A DNA stretch of 64,000 nt from the NCBI GenBank assembly GCA_963717215.1, contig CAVQVS010000006.1, forward strand, positions 806,001 through 870,000. Reading direction: 5' to 3'. Below are positions 28,620 to 37,110 of the stretch, piece by piece. This stretch comes from Roseiarcus sp963717215. GTDB taxonomy: Bacteria; Pseudomonadota; Alphaproteobacteria; Rhizobiales; Beijerinckiaceae. The notes beneath the pieces were generated by a model that ran no database searches, was not told where the DNA came from, and saw nothing but the letters and a program-made list of their open reading frames with translations. A program made the position numbers and the translations under genes. Numbering within the stretch: position 1 is the stretch's first letter; every line of letters starts with the position of its first letter.

Positions 28620-30110
28620 CTAGCGGATTTCCGGGATCGTGTCTTCCCGCGCGATGGTGCTGAACCGGGTCACCTCGGCGTCGAATTGAAGCTCGATCGT
28701 TCCGGTCGGCCCATGGCGCTGCTTGCCGATGATCACTTCCGCTCGCCCGTGCGCGCTCTCCATCTGGGTCATCCAGGCGATGTGTTCCTCCGTGCCGGGC
28801 CGAGGCTCCTTATTCTTGAGGTAATATTCCTCCCGGTAGACGAACATCACGACGTCGGCGTCCTGTTCGATCGAACCGAACTCGCGTAGGTCCGAGAGCT
28901 GCGGGCGCTTGTCGTCGCGCTGTTCAACCTGGCGGGAGAGCTGGGAGCAGGCCAGGATCGGGATATTGAGCTCCTTGGCCAGCGCCTTGAGGCCAGTCGT
29001 GATCTCGGTCAGTTCCTGCACCCGGTTTTCAGACCGGTTTTTCGAGCCGGCGAGAAGCTGGAGATAGTCGACGACCAGGAGGTCGAGCCCCCGCTGGCGC
29101 TTGAGGCGCCGGGCGCGGGCCGTGAGCTGGGCGATTGAGACGCCGCCGGTCTGGTCGATGTAGAAGGGGATCTGCTGCATCTCGCGCACAGCATCGGCGA
29201 CGTGGTGAAAATCGGCTTCGGTGATGTCGCCGCGGCGGATCTTGTAGGAGGCGACTGCGGATTGCTCGGCGATGATGCGGGTCGCGAGCTGCTCGGCCGA
29301 CATTTCGAGCGAAAAGAAGCCGACAATGCCGCCATTCGTGGTCTCGACCGTTCCGTCCGGCCGCGTTCGGCTTTCGTAGCCCTTGGCTATGTTGAAGGCG
29401 ATGTTCGTGGCGAGCGCCGTCTTCCCCATGCCCGGCCGGCCGGCGAGGATGACGAGATCGGACGCCTGCAACCCGCCCATATAGCGGTCGAGGTCCGTGA
29501 GGCCGGTGGCGATGCCGCTCAGTGAGCCATCGCGCTCATAAGCGCGGGCGGCCATATCGACGGCGGTTTTGAGCGCGTCCGAAAATCGCTGGAAGCCGCC
29601 ATCGTATCGACCGGCCTCGGCCATCTGATAAAGGCGCCGCTCCGCTTCTTCGATCTGTTCGCGCGGGCTCGAGTCGACGGGGGCGTCATAGGCGACGTTG
29701 ACGACGTCCTCGCCGATCGAAATCAGCTCACGTCGCATCGAGAGGTCGTAGACGCTGCGGCCATAGTCGTAGGCGTTGATGATGGTCGTCGCTTCACTGG
29801 CCAGGCGCGCGAGATATTGCGGCACCGTCACGCCGCCAATGTCATGCTCGCCGAGGAATGTTTTCAGTGTGACCGGCGTCGCCAGTTTGCCCGCCCGGAT
29901 CAGCGACCCGGCGATCTCGAAGATGCGGCGATGGATCTCCTCGACGAAATGCTCGCTCCTGAGGAAATCGGAAACGCGGTCGAACGCGTCATTGTTGATG
30001 AGGATCGCGCCGAGCAACGCCTGCTCCGCTTCGAGATTATGCGGCGGCGTACGATAGGCGCGTTCCTGCGGCGGGGTCTGGCGCTGCGCGAATTGTTCGA
30101 TGGTCGCCAT
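28620..30110 (-). CDS. dnaB: Replicative DNA helicase DnaB
   Basis: A 496-residue hexameric helicase that unwinds the replication fork. The N-terminal domain (YRTPPHNLEAEQALLGAILINNDAFDRV) is followed by the linker and the RecA-like C-terminal domain. Walker A is AGRPGMGKTAL, Walker B region LDLLVVDYLQLL, and the DnaB4/H4 region CSQLSRQVEQRDDKRPQLSDLRE. It carries no intein and has a normal length. The gene is intact, which shows that not every conserved gene here is frameshifted. Confidence 0.95.
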   Translation of the reverse strand: MATIEQFAQRQTPPQERAYRTPPHNLEAEQALLGAILINNDAFDRVSDFLRSEHFVEEIHRRIFEIAGSLIRAGKLATPVTLKTFLGEHDIGGVTVPQYLARLASEATTIINAYDYGRSVYDLSMRRELISIGEDVVNVAYDAPVDSSPREQIEEAERRLYQMAEAGRYDGGFQRFSDALKTAVDMAARAYERDGSLSGIATGLTDLDRYMGGLQASDLVILAGRPGMGKTALATNIAFNIAKGYESRTRPDGTVETTNGGIVGFFSLEMSAEQLATRIIAEQSAVASYKIRRGDITEADFHHVADAVREMQQIPFYIDQTGGVSIAQLTARARRLKRQRGLDLLVVDYLQLLAGSKNRSENRVQELTEITTGLKALAKELNIPILACSQLSRQVEQRDDKRPQLSDLREFGSIEQDADVVMFVYREEYYLKNKEPRPGTEEHIAWMTQMESAHGRAEVIIGKQRHGPTGTIELQFDAEVTRFSTIAREDTIPEIR

Positions 30111-31008
30111 GAATGCGGCGCATCCTTTCGGGTTTTCTCAGGGTGAAGCGGACGCGGCACGAACGCAAATCGGACGCTGCGTGCGGCCTACCGCGTCGCG
30201 CGCTCACTGGGCAAGCCCGAACATGGCGGCCAGTTCGCGCCAAGTGACCTCGATCTCCGAGCATCCTCAACTCGATAACCAAGGGTGGTTCAGAAGGGTG
30301 GTCGCTTTTGTCCCCGCTATCCAATGGGCGAGACGAATGCGGGAAACTCTGCTTGACTTTGACATGGCCGGCGCGTCCGGCGATGGAGGCGCCGATGCGC
30401 TGACGGAGCTATCGAGCAGACCGCTTCCGGCCGCGCTCGTTCCGATGTGGCCCGATATTTAGCTTTCAGTTCGAAGGGCCCTGATCAAAACTCAATGGGA
30501 TCGTCGGCTTAAGGCGGATAAGAAACATTTCCGCACCTGATATCTGCATCGCGGAAGTCGTTAATTTCATTGGCCCCCGTTTGCTGTGCAAAAATCTTGA
30601 TTTATGCACAGTCTGCGAACGGAATCTGCCTATTGCCGAGAGGTATTCCGGGGGCGAACTTTAAGATCGCGCCAAGCAGTGGGTCCGAACACGGCCCGTG
30701 GCCCCTCAACTTTTTCGTTTCAGAATAGTTGTCGGTCACGTACACAAGTGCGCGTTGAAGGGATTGCATATACAAATTTATCCACACATACGCCGTGATC
30801 AGCACTAGCCTTGCTGCCGACACCCCGCGTCCGGTTTTGCTGGTCAAGTACGCCGGGGACCAATTTGGACGCACGGCGATAGGTGGAAGCGCCTATTTCT
30901 GCGTGGATGTTGTGCCCGCCGCGTCAATAATTTTCGGTTCTACGAAACTGCATACTCTGCACACGGAAGGTAACCTGTCTGACAATGCAAAATTCACAAT
31001 GCTGGTGG
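30111..31008. other. Gene-poor AT-richer stretch
   Basis: About 900 bases without a supportable gene. From about 30470 the composition drops visibly in GC, with runs such as AAAAATCTTGATTTATG and ATATACAAATTTATCC. Two overlapping open frames exist, 30602-30874 on minus (90 codons) and 30795-31079 on plus (94 codons), but neither has a ribosome site, recognisable motif or family resemblance. I cannot rule out remnants of an inserted element. Confidence 0.5.
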
Positions 31009-31293
31009 TCAATCGCGAATTCTTTGAACCGAAGATACCCAACTGTTTGGGAAGCCTGCATCAGGGCAGTTTGCTATAGCGTCGCCAGGATGAAATTCTC
31101 GTGATGCAAGCCCGCCGTAGTTTACATCCTCGTACAAGACCCATGTACCTGACGCTACTCTAAATGAACTAATTTCGTCGTTCCAGTCACCATTAATAGC
31201 ATGGTGAAACGCACGAAGATCAGAGGCGGATTCGGACAGCGTCAGCTTCTCGCCATGGAAATTCTGATTGTCAAATAGGTCGATATCAGCCAC
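31009..31293 (-). CDS. Beta/gamma-crystallin domain protein
   Basis: A 94-residue protein consisting of one beta/gamma-crystallin domain made of two Greek keys. Key 1 (IDLFDNQNFHGEKLTL, then WNDEISSFRV) carries the canonical calcium-binding sequence N-D-E-I-S-S. Key 2 (WVLYEDVNYGG, then FPNSWVSSVQRI) has a variant N-S-W-V-S-S with a non-acidic second ligand. There is no signal peptide. GTG 31293 is chosen, with AGAGGAGAAAATC immediately upstream as a strong ribosome site. Family members bind calcium or stabilise proteins in stress. It reads away from the cysteine-rich gene at 31614, whose leader resembles its own. Confidence 0.75.
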   Translation of the reverse strand: MADIDLFDNQNFHGEKLTLSESASDLRAFHHAINGDWNDEISSFRVASGTWVLYEDVNYGGLASREFHPGDAIANCPDAGFPNSWVSSVQRIRD

Positions 31294-31613
31294 GATTTTC
31301 TCCTCTCCAAACGCGCCATAAGTGGACCTAGAAAAGCATTCTCGTCAAACGAGTTGCTGGCGGCCCTGTCGCTTGTGTGAGAGGGTTTGCCGAGACAGCG
31401 ACCGAATTAGAAACTTCAGGAAGGTCAGCGTGAGTTGACGAGCAATTCGTCGCACTCTCGTTAGCAAACCGACGGATCCGATTTCGCCCGATGACAAGTG
31501 GATGCAAGTTAAAACTCGCAGGCCCTTGACCTTGGAAAGGGGAATGAGAATAAGTTTTTTTGTGGGCTCCAACGGGGCACAAGGCACTGCCGGGCTTCTT
31601 GAGGGAGGAGAAA
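31294..31613. promoter_or_regulatory. Divergent leader region of the crystallin and cysteine-rich genes
   Basis: The 320 bases between two divergent small genes contain no credible gene and should hold both promoters. Both genes end their leaders with the same block, GAGGAGAAAAT, one on each strand. A GTCGCT/AGCGAC repeat lies near 31367-31395. I find no convincing paired -35 and -10 boxes. Confidence 0.4.
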
Positions 31614-31865
31614 ATGCGCGCCACGCGTATCATTTCGACGGCGCTGGTGATTTTTACAACTTTCGCTCCATCTCTCGCGCTTGCGAATTGCGATTGCTGG
31701 GGCTTGCACGGACATATTGGCTGTGTCCCCAATGATATTTGCTACGGATACCCAGGAAGTTGCCACGGAAGTTGCTCGGCCTCCGCGAGGAGCCTCAGGT
31801 GTGGTCATGGCACCACGCAGTGCGGTGGATATTGCATCGCAGAAAAGAGTATGTGCAGGAGATAA
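31614..31865 (+). CDS. Small secreted ten-cysteine peptide
   Basis: An 83-residue precursor. Residues 1-24 form a classic Sec signal peptide (basic MRATR, hydrophobic ISTALVIFTTFAPSLALA), leaving a mature peptide of about 59 residues with ten cysteines. Cysteine spacings are 1-8-5-6-3-8-6-3-6. The block C-x6-C-x3-C occurs twice (CYGYPGSCHGSC and CGHGTTQCGGYC), indicating an internal duplication and up to five disulfides. It is glycine-rich and has four histidines and no long hydrophobic segment. ATG 31614 follows a near-perfect GGGAGGAG site. I do not recognise the family; a metal-binding, toxin/defensin-like or structural role are all possible. Confidence 0.65.
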   Translation: MRATRIISTALVIFTTFAPSLALANCDCWGLHGHIGCVPNDICYGYPGSCHGSCSASARSLRCGHGTTQCGGYCIAEKSMCRR

Positions 31866-32404
31866 AATAATAACCCGCGAATGACCGATGTATGCCTACC
31901 TGCAAGAGGGTAGGCGGCCATTCGCATCGACACGTGATCTCTCCAAAATCCTACAAAAAGCGACCATTCCCCGCCTGTCTCGGATTCCTTGATTTCTGCA
32001 TACATCGACCGTCGGCTGTGGGCCAATGGCTGCCAAGCGTGATTGGGTTTTCACGCGCGATAAGAAAAAACTACAATTTCTTGCCAAGCTTGCTTGGGCT
32101 TGGTATATTGTTTTTCAGAAGATAATATATTGGGCGGCGGTTCCCGTGCAGCGCGGGCTTCAGCTTCAAACAAGGCAGAATGACTCGTAAATCGTGCCGC
32201 AAGCCATTGAAATCGCTCAAAACGGACTCGTAAGCAGCGAGGCGTCGGCTCAATGCCTTATAGCCGGGTGCGAGCCGTTTCCCTTCACCGAGCCTGTCTA
32301 CCGCGTCCTTCGAGCAACGCGAGGCAGGCGAAAAAAGTTGCACAAAAGCGCACTTAAGTCACTGATATCGCTGGGACGCGTAACTTTGTGCGCGGGCTCC
32401 AGAC
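31866..32404. other. Gene-poor AT-richer stretch after the cysteine-rich gene
   Basis: No supportable gene in about 540 bases. Several short open frames on both strands (for example 32071-32343 minus, 90 codons) lack ribosome sites and family resemblance. The sequence stays AT-rich to about 32120 (AAGATAATATATTGG) and returns to high GC at the next gene. A CCAAGC/GCTTGG repeat lies near 32083-32102. Confidence 0.45.
31894..31915 (+). terminator. Stem-loop after the cysteine-rich gene
   Basis: Perfect 7-bp stem GCCTACC (31894-31900) and GGTAGGC (31909-31915) with an 8-base loop, starting 29 bases after the stop codon. No T-run follows, so it may be a processing or stabilising hairpin rather than an intrinsic terminator. 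Confidence 0.4.
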
Positions 32405-33373
32405 TTAGCCGCAGATCGCCCTCTTCGCTTCCGCGTATTCGCGCTCGAGGCGCGCGACGAGTTCCGCCACCGGCTGCACCGATTTCACCGCGCCGATTCC
32501 CTGCCCGCTGCCCCAGATGTCGCGCCACGCCTTGGCCTCCGACGAACTGCTGCTCGCGCCAGCGAAGCTCATCGCCTTCGCCTCGCGCTCGGGAAGGCCG
32601 TCCGGGTCAAGACCGGACTTGACGATCGAGGGCTTCAGAGTAATTTCCGAACACGCCGGTGAAGTAGGTCGACCCAATGATGTCGGAGGCGTCGCCGGCG
32701 ACGATCGCCTGCTTGTAGTCCTCGATCGCGCGCGCCTCGGGCGTCGCGACAAAAGCCGTGCCGATATAGGCGAGATCCGCGCCCATCACCTGCGCCGCGA
32801 GCACGGCCCTCCCCGTTGCAATCGCGCCAGAAAGCAAGAGCGGCCCGTCGAACCAGGCGCGGATGTCCTGGATCAGCGCGAACGGCGAGGTCGACCCGCG
32901 TGGCCGCCGGCGCCGGCCGCGACCGCAATCAGGCCATCGGCGCCCTTCTCGATCGCCTTGTGGGCGAAGCGATTGTTGATGATGTCGTGCAGCGTCACGC
33001 CGCCATAGCCGTGCACAGCGGTGTTCACGTCCTCGCGCGCGCCGAGCGAGGTGATGACGATCGGCGCCTTCCACTTGACCGTCATCGCCATGTCCTCCTC
33101 GAGCCGGGCGTTGGACTTGTGGACGATCTGGTTGACCGCAAACGGCGCGGCGGGGCGATCCGGATGCGCCCGGTCGTGAGCGGCGAGGGCTTCGGTGATT
33201 TCATGCAGCCATTCGTCAAGCTGAGAGATGGGGCGGGCGTTCAGCGCGGGAAAAGCGCCGACGATCCCAGCCTTGCATTGGGCGATCACCAGCGCGGGAT
33301 GCGAGACGATAAACAGCGGAGCGCCGACGACCGGCAGCCTGAGCCTGTCTTTCAGAATTCCCGCCAGCGCCAT
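32405..33373 (-). CDS. Nitronate monooxygenase, two frameshifts
   Basis: FMN-dependent TIM-barrel enzyme of about 322 residues that oxidises alkyl nitronates such as propionate 3-nitronate to carbonyls and nitrite. Visible parts are LRLPVVGAPLFIVSHPALVIAQCKAGIVG, the phosphate-binding GADGLIAVAAGAGGHAG, and, after a frame change near 32895, DGPLLLSGAIATGRAVLAAQVMGADLAYIGTAFV. After a second change near 32640 come SIVKSGLDPDGL and GQGIGAV. The break near 32895 can be restored by adding one G to a G run. Role: detoxification of nitro compounds. Confidence 0.88.
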
Positions 33374-33463
33374 TGAGGTCCCCCCAAGCGGCGTGCGATC
33401 CGCCCTTATCGTTCACACATAAACCAACCGCGACGATGCGGGCAAGCGCGCGATGCCATGAGC

Positions 33464-34327
33464 CTATGTCGGCTCAGTCAGCCAGGCGCAAACATGCTGT
33501 CCGACGCCGCCTCGAGCCAATGTTTGCGCGAGCCACGGCAACAGCGTCCTCGCTTCGTCCATAAGCGTGTGGGGCGGATTGACCACGAGAAGTCCGGCGC
33601 GCGACAGCGGCGCCTGGCCGTGTGCGCCGATCGGCCCGTGGCCGACGTCGAGTTCGAGCCGCAGGATGTTGGGCGCCCCGAGCGCGGCGATTGAATTGAG
33701 AAAATGGGCGTCGACCCGGGTTTCGCGGATCGGGCGCCAGGCAATGTAGGTTCCCTTCGGCCATTTGCGCAAAGCGCGTTCGAGCGCCCGCTCGACGGCG
33801 CCCGCTTCATCCGGTTCCTCGAACGGTGGATCGATCAGGACGATACCGCGCCGCTCCGGAGGCGGCACATAAGCATTGAGGGCGACATAGCCATCCGTGC
33901 CCACAATGCTAAGCCGCCCATCGCGTCCGAGCGCGCCGATCAGCGCCTCACGCTCCTCCGGATTCGCTTCGCAGAGCGCGATGCGGTCCTGTGCCCGCAT
34001 GAGGGTTTTCGCGATCGCCGGCGAACCGGGATAGCTGAGCGGCCGGCCCTCGGCGTTATGGGGACCGACGGCTCTAAGATAGGGACGCAGAAGCTCGGCG
34101 ACCGGCGCGGGCGGGTGGCCCGTCAGAATGCGACCGATCCCCTCGCGCCATTCCGGCGAACGCTGGGCCTCCTTGCTCGCCAGATCGAAACGCCCCGCCC
34201 CGGCATGGGTGTCGATGAAACGGAAGGCCGCTTCCTTGCGGGTGAGATAGTCGAGGACCCGCGCCAGAACGGCGTGCTTCAGCACGTCGGCGAAATTGCC
34301 CGCATGAAAGGCGTGTCGGTAGTTGAT
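33464..34327 (-). CDS. rlmJ: 23S rRNA m6A2030 methyltransferase RlmJ, apparent ATC start
   Basis: SAM-dependent enzyme that methylates A2030 of 23S rRNA; 287 residues. The conserved N-terminus NYRHAFHAGNFADVLKHAVL is present in full, followed by FIDTHAGAGRFDL (SAM site), RGIVLIDPPFEEPDE (catalytic D-P-P-F) and PLSRAGLLVVNPPHTL. In this frame, the codon before NYRHAF where homologs have Met is ATC (34325-34327). GGGAGG lies 9 bases upstream at 34337-34342. The first canonical start is a GTG at 34285, which would delete the conserved 14 residues. Either ATC initiates or the base is wrong. Confidence 0.85.
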   Translation of the reverse strand: MNYRHAFHAGNFADVLKHAVLARVLDYLTRKEAAFRFIDTHAGAGRFDLASKEAQRSPEWREGIGRILTGHPPAPVAELLRPYLRAVGPHNAEGRPLSYPGSPAIAKTLMRAQDRIALCEANPEEREALIGALGRDGRLSIVGTDGYVALNAYVPPPERRGIVLIDPPFEEPDEAGAVERALERALRKWPKGTYIAWRPIRETRVDAHFLNSIAALGAPNILRLELDVGHGPIGAHGQAPLSRAGLLVVNPPHTLMDEARTLLPWLAQTLARGGVGQHVCAWLTEPT

Positions 34328-34360
34328 CGGAACGATCCTCCCATTCCAAGGCCACCTGAC

Positions 34361-35929
34361 CTACCTGAGCGGAGAAGGCGCGTCGATCTCGACGACCTCG
34401 CTGCGCCTGACGCCGACGGCGCTCGCCAGCAGCTTGAGGCGATCGCTCACCACTTCGCTGTCGGGAGCGCGTGCAGCTTTTGTCACCTCCAGCCGGACAC
34501 AGTCTGGGTCGATGCGCAATCGCGCGCTTTCCAGCACCGCCGGCACGCCGCCGGAAAAGCGATAGGCGAGCAGGATGGCGCGGCCAAGTATCTGCGCCCG
34601 CCGGCGTTCCGATGGCGCGAGCAGCTTGATGGCGGGGCTCAGCCACGGCGCGTCGGATCGACCCACGTAGCGGGCGTGAATGGCGGCGGCCATGAACACG
34701 CGCTCCGGGTGGGTGACGCCGATAAAAGGAAACTCGAGCAGGCGGCGAAAACTCTCTTCCGCCCGGAGGTCGGCGGCGTCCCTCCAGGCGATATCGGACA
34801 AAGCGCAGACAGCGACGCGCAGCCTCTTCTCAGCCGTCGTTTCGCCCGCAAAAAGGCCTTTGGTCCACGCCGCCAACTCCGGCGCGAATTCGGGCACACG
34901 CGCGAGCGGAAGGCCGATCAGCTGCGCGCCCTCGATCAGCGGATCGAGATATTGTTCCTCCAGGCTCAGCTGCGAATAGAGAAACCCCTCGCGCAAGCCG
35001 AGCGCGGAAAACACGACCTTTTCCGGCTTCAAATATTTCAGCACACGATCCAAAGTCAGCGCCGCCGCGGGCAAAGTCCGCGCTCTGCGCTCCGCCACGC
35101 CGGGCGTCGCCGCAAGTTTTGCTGGCGACAGCCGCGCCACCGCATGCGCGAACTCGCGCGCCTCGGCGGCGCTGAGTGTATACCCATGGACAACTTTGAC
35201 CGGCGCGCCGATCGTATCCATGTGCGCCTTGGCCAGCGCTCGCCAGCCCCCGCCGACTGGATAGAACACTGGCCTCGCGAGTTCGCGCGGGAGGCTCCGC
35301 CGCAGGATTTCGTCGATTTGCCGCTTCGCCGCCGAAACGCCCTCGGACAACATGGCTTCGACCGGCAGGGCTCCGAGCGGCATGCTGACCCAGCCATCCC
35401 CCACACGGTCATCGATCGCTTCCGCAATCTCGAGGCTGCCGCCGCCCATGTCGCCGACAGTTCCAACGGGGCGAAAAATCCGGAAATGACGCCGAACGTC
35501 GCGAACCGGGCCTCCTCAGCCCCACTGAGGATACGCACTTTCAGGCCCGCCTGAGCCTCGATCGCCGCGGCGAGTTCAGGCCCGTTCGAAGCACGACGCA
35601 TGGCTTCCGTCGCCACGGTGTCAATTCGGCTGACCCCCATCGCCTCGGCGATGGCGCGGAAATCGCCGCACAGCCTCGATTGCGCGACGAAAATGGTCGG
35701 GGGCGATTGCGCCGGTTTCCGAAAGTCCTTCGGCGAGTCGGGCAAGGGACTTTTCATTGAAGCGAGGCATCGGCGCACGGCCCAGTCGGTCGTAGACCAG
35801 GAGCCGAATCGAGTTCGAGCCAATGTCGACGATTGCGTAGGGGCGTCGGTCGAGCTGCCGGGCGCGCACAGGGTCCAGCTCGAGCGGTCGCAGTGGCTCT
35901 TGCGATGTCTGAACCCTTCGCTTCGCCAT
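34361..35929 (-). CDS. ppx: Exopolyphosphatase Ppx/GppA, two frameshifts
   Basis: Cytoplasmic phosphatase releasing phosphate from polyphosphate or pppGpp; about 522 residues. The N-terminal ASKHA fold has YAIVDIGSNSIRLLVYD, then (after a frame change near 35658) TVATEAMRRASNG and ILSGAEEARF. After another near 35455 comes MGGGSLEIAEA, the second phosphate loop. The C-terminal helical HD-like domain begins around LKYLKPEKVVFSALGLREGFLY. The first break is resolved by deleting one C. It is followed by rlmJ, whose start region lies 34 bases after the stop. Confidence 0.88.
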
Positions 35930-36000
35930 CCGTTTTCTCCGCTTCGAGGTTATCACAGGCGAACAGCGACGACCCGCCGACGTTCCTTGTCCTCGTCCGC

Positions 36001-37110
36001 TCAGATGGCGACCGGGGCGCCTGTCCGGACCGAGCGCAGCGCTGCCTGGCAGAGCTTGAGCGAGCACAGATTGCTTCGCGCCGAGTTCAGCGGCTCCCGG
36101 TCGTCTTCAATCGCGCACAAGAGTTCGCCCATGGCGCCAGCGAAGCCATCGTTGAACCAAGAACCGGTGAGGAAGGGCCGAGCCACGCCGGCTTCCGTAT
36201 AGAGCTCGACAGCCTGATGACCAAGGTCGGGACCCAGGCTGGAAGCGACGCCAATGGCGCCGACAACCGAAGTCGAATCCCGCGCGCCGTATCGCGTCGC
36301 CCCATCGAAAACAAGCGAGGCTTGACCGCCATCAAAGGCCACAAGCGCCTGAGCCAAAAGCGGCGGCCTCGCGGTCTGTCCGGCCGCTCGGGCGGTCGTC
36401 GCGTGAGCGAAACGGGCGCGTTCGCCAATGACGCTCGCGACAAAATCGAACCAGTGAATGCCGAAGTCCCAGAGGACGAGATCGTCCATCGCTTCGAAGG
36501 AAGTCCCCGCAATCCAGCCATGATTCCAGCGGATTTCAATATGCACGCCTGTGACTTCGCCGATCAGGCCCGCGCGGACCGCCTCGCGGATATAGGCGAG
36601 ATGCGGCGCCCACCGACCGTTCTGATTGACGGCAAGCTTAAGACCACGCTTTTCTGCGAGTGCGACGAGTTCGCGGCCATCATCGAGGTTTTCGACGAAG
36701 GGCTTCTGCGACAGCACATGTTTGCCCGCTTTCAGCCCACGCCGCATGAGGTCGAGGCGGGCGTCCGGATGAGCTGTGAGATCGAGGACAGGTATATCTG
36801 AGTCGCCAAGCAGAGAATCGAAATCGTCCGTGACGCGCGCGTTCGGAAAATGGGCGTCGCGACGAGCCCGGGCGCGCCCGATGTCGCGCGAGCAGATAGC
36901 GACCACGTTCAGGCCATGACGCGCATAGGCGTCGAGATGCGCCGCGCTGATGCCGCCTACGCCAACGAGCGCGATCGGGACGCCGCGATCCCGCGGCATC
37001 GGCGGGCAATAAGGCAGGTCCGGCGCTTCGATCTCGGCCGCGACCTTGGCGACCAAAGCATAGTCGTCAGCCGACGGTCCGTCGGCCTTCCCCGCTTCCG
37101 CCGCCGTCAT
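36001..37110 (-). CDS. Gfo/Idh/MocA family oxidoreductase (locus A, left arm)
   Basis: A 369-residue NAD(P)-dependent sugar/cyclitol dehydrogenase. After about 40 extra N-terminal residues, the Rossmann start is ALVGVGGISAAHLDAYARHG. The dinucleotide-proximal lysine motif appears as VLSQKPFVENLDDG, with Gln-Lys-Pro in place of Glu-Lys-Pro. The C-terminal substrate domain contains HIEIRWNHGWIAG and LVLWDFGIHWFDF, where the Asp/His pair sits. ATG 37110 overlaps the stop of the upstream paralog (ATGA), so the pair are coupled. It is the last gene of the left arm. Confidence 0.88.
   Translation of the reverse strand: MTAAEAGKADGPSADDYALVAKVAAEIEAPDLPYCPPMPRDRGVPIALVGVGGISAAHLDAYARHGLNVVAICSRDIGRARARRDAHFPNARVTDDFDSLLGDSDIPVLDLTAHPDARLDLMRRGLKAGKHVLSQKPFVENLDDGRELVALAEKRGLKLAVNQNGRWAPHLAYIREAVRAGLIGEVTGVHIEIRWNHGWIAGTSFEAMDDLVLWDFGIHWFDFVASVIGERARFAHATTARAAGQTARPPLLAQALVAFDGGQASLVFDGATRYGARDSTSVVGAIGVASSLGPDLGHQAVELYTEAGVARPFLTGSWFNDGFAGAMGELLCAIEDDREPLNSARSNLCSLKLCQAALRSVRTGAPVAI

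Noticed and set aside
30602..30874. 90-codon open frame on the minus strand
   Set aside because: No ribosome site or family resemblance; may be chance in AT-richer DNA.
30795..31079. 94-codon open frame on the plus strand in the AT-rich island
   Set aside because: No ribosome site, no recognisable motif, and its end overlaps the well-supported crystallin gene.
31328..31732. 134-codon open frame on the minus strand
   Set aside because: Overlaps the cysteine-rich gene antisense; that gene has a signal peptide and strong ribosome site, this frame has neither.
32071..32343. 90-codon open frame on the minus strand
   Set aside because: Helix-like sequence but no motif, no ribosome site and no neighbour supporting it.
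33704..35554. 616-codon open frame on the plus strand
   Set aside because: Antisense to rlmJ and ppx, with shadow-like composition and no family resemblance.
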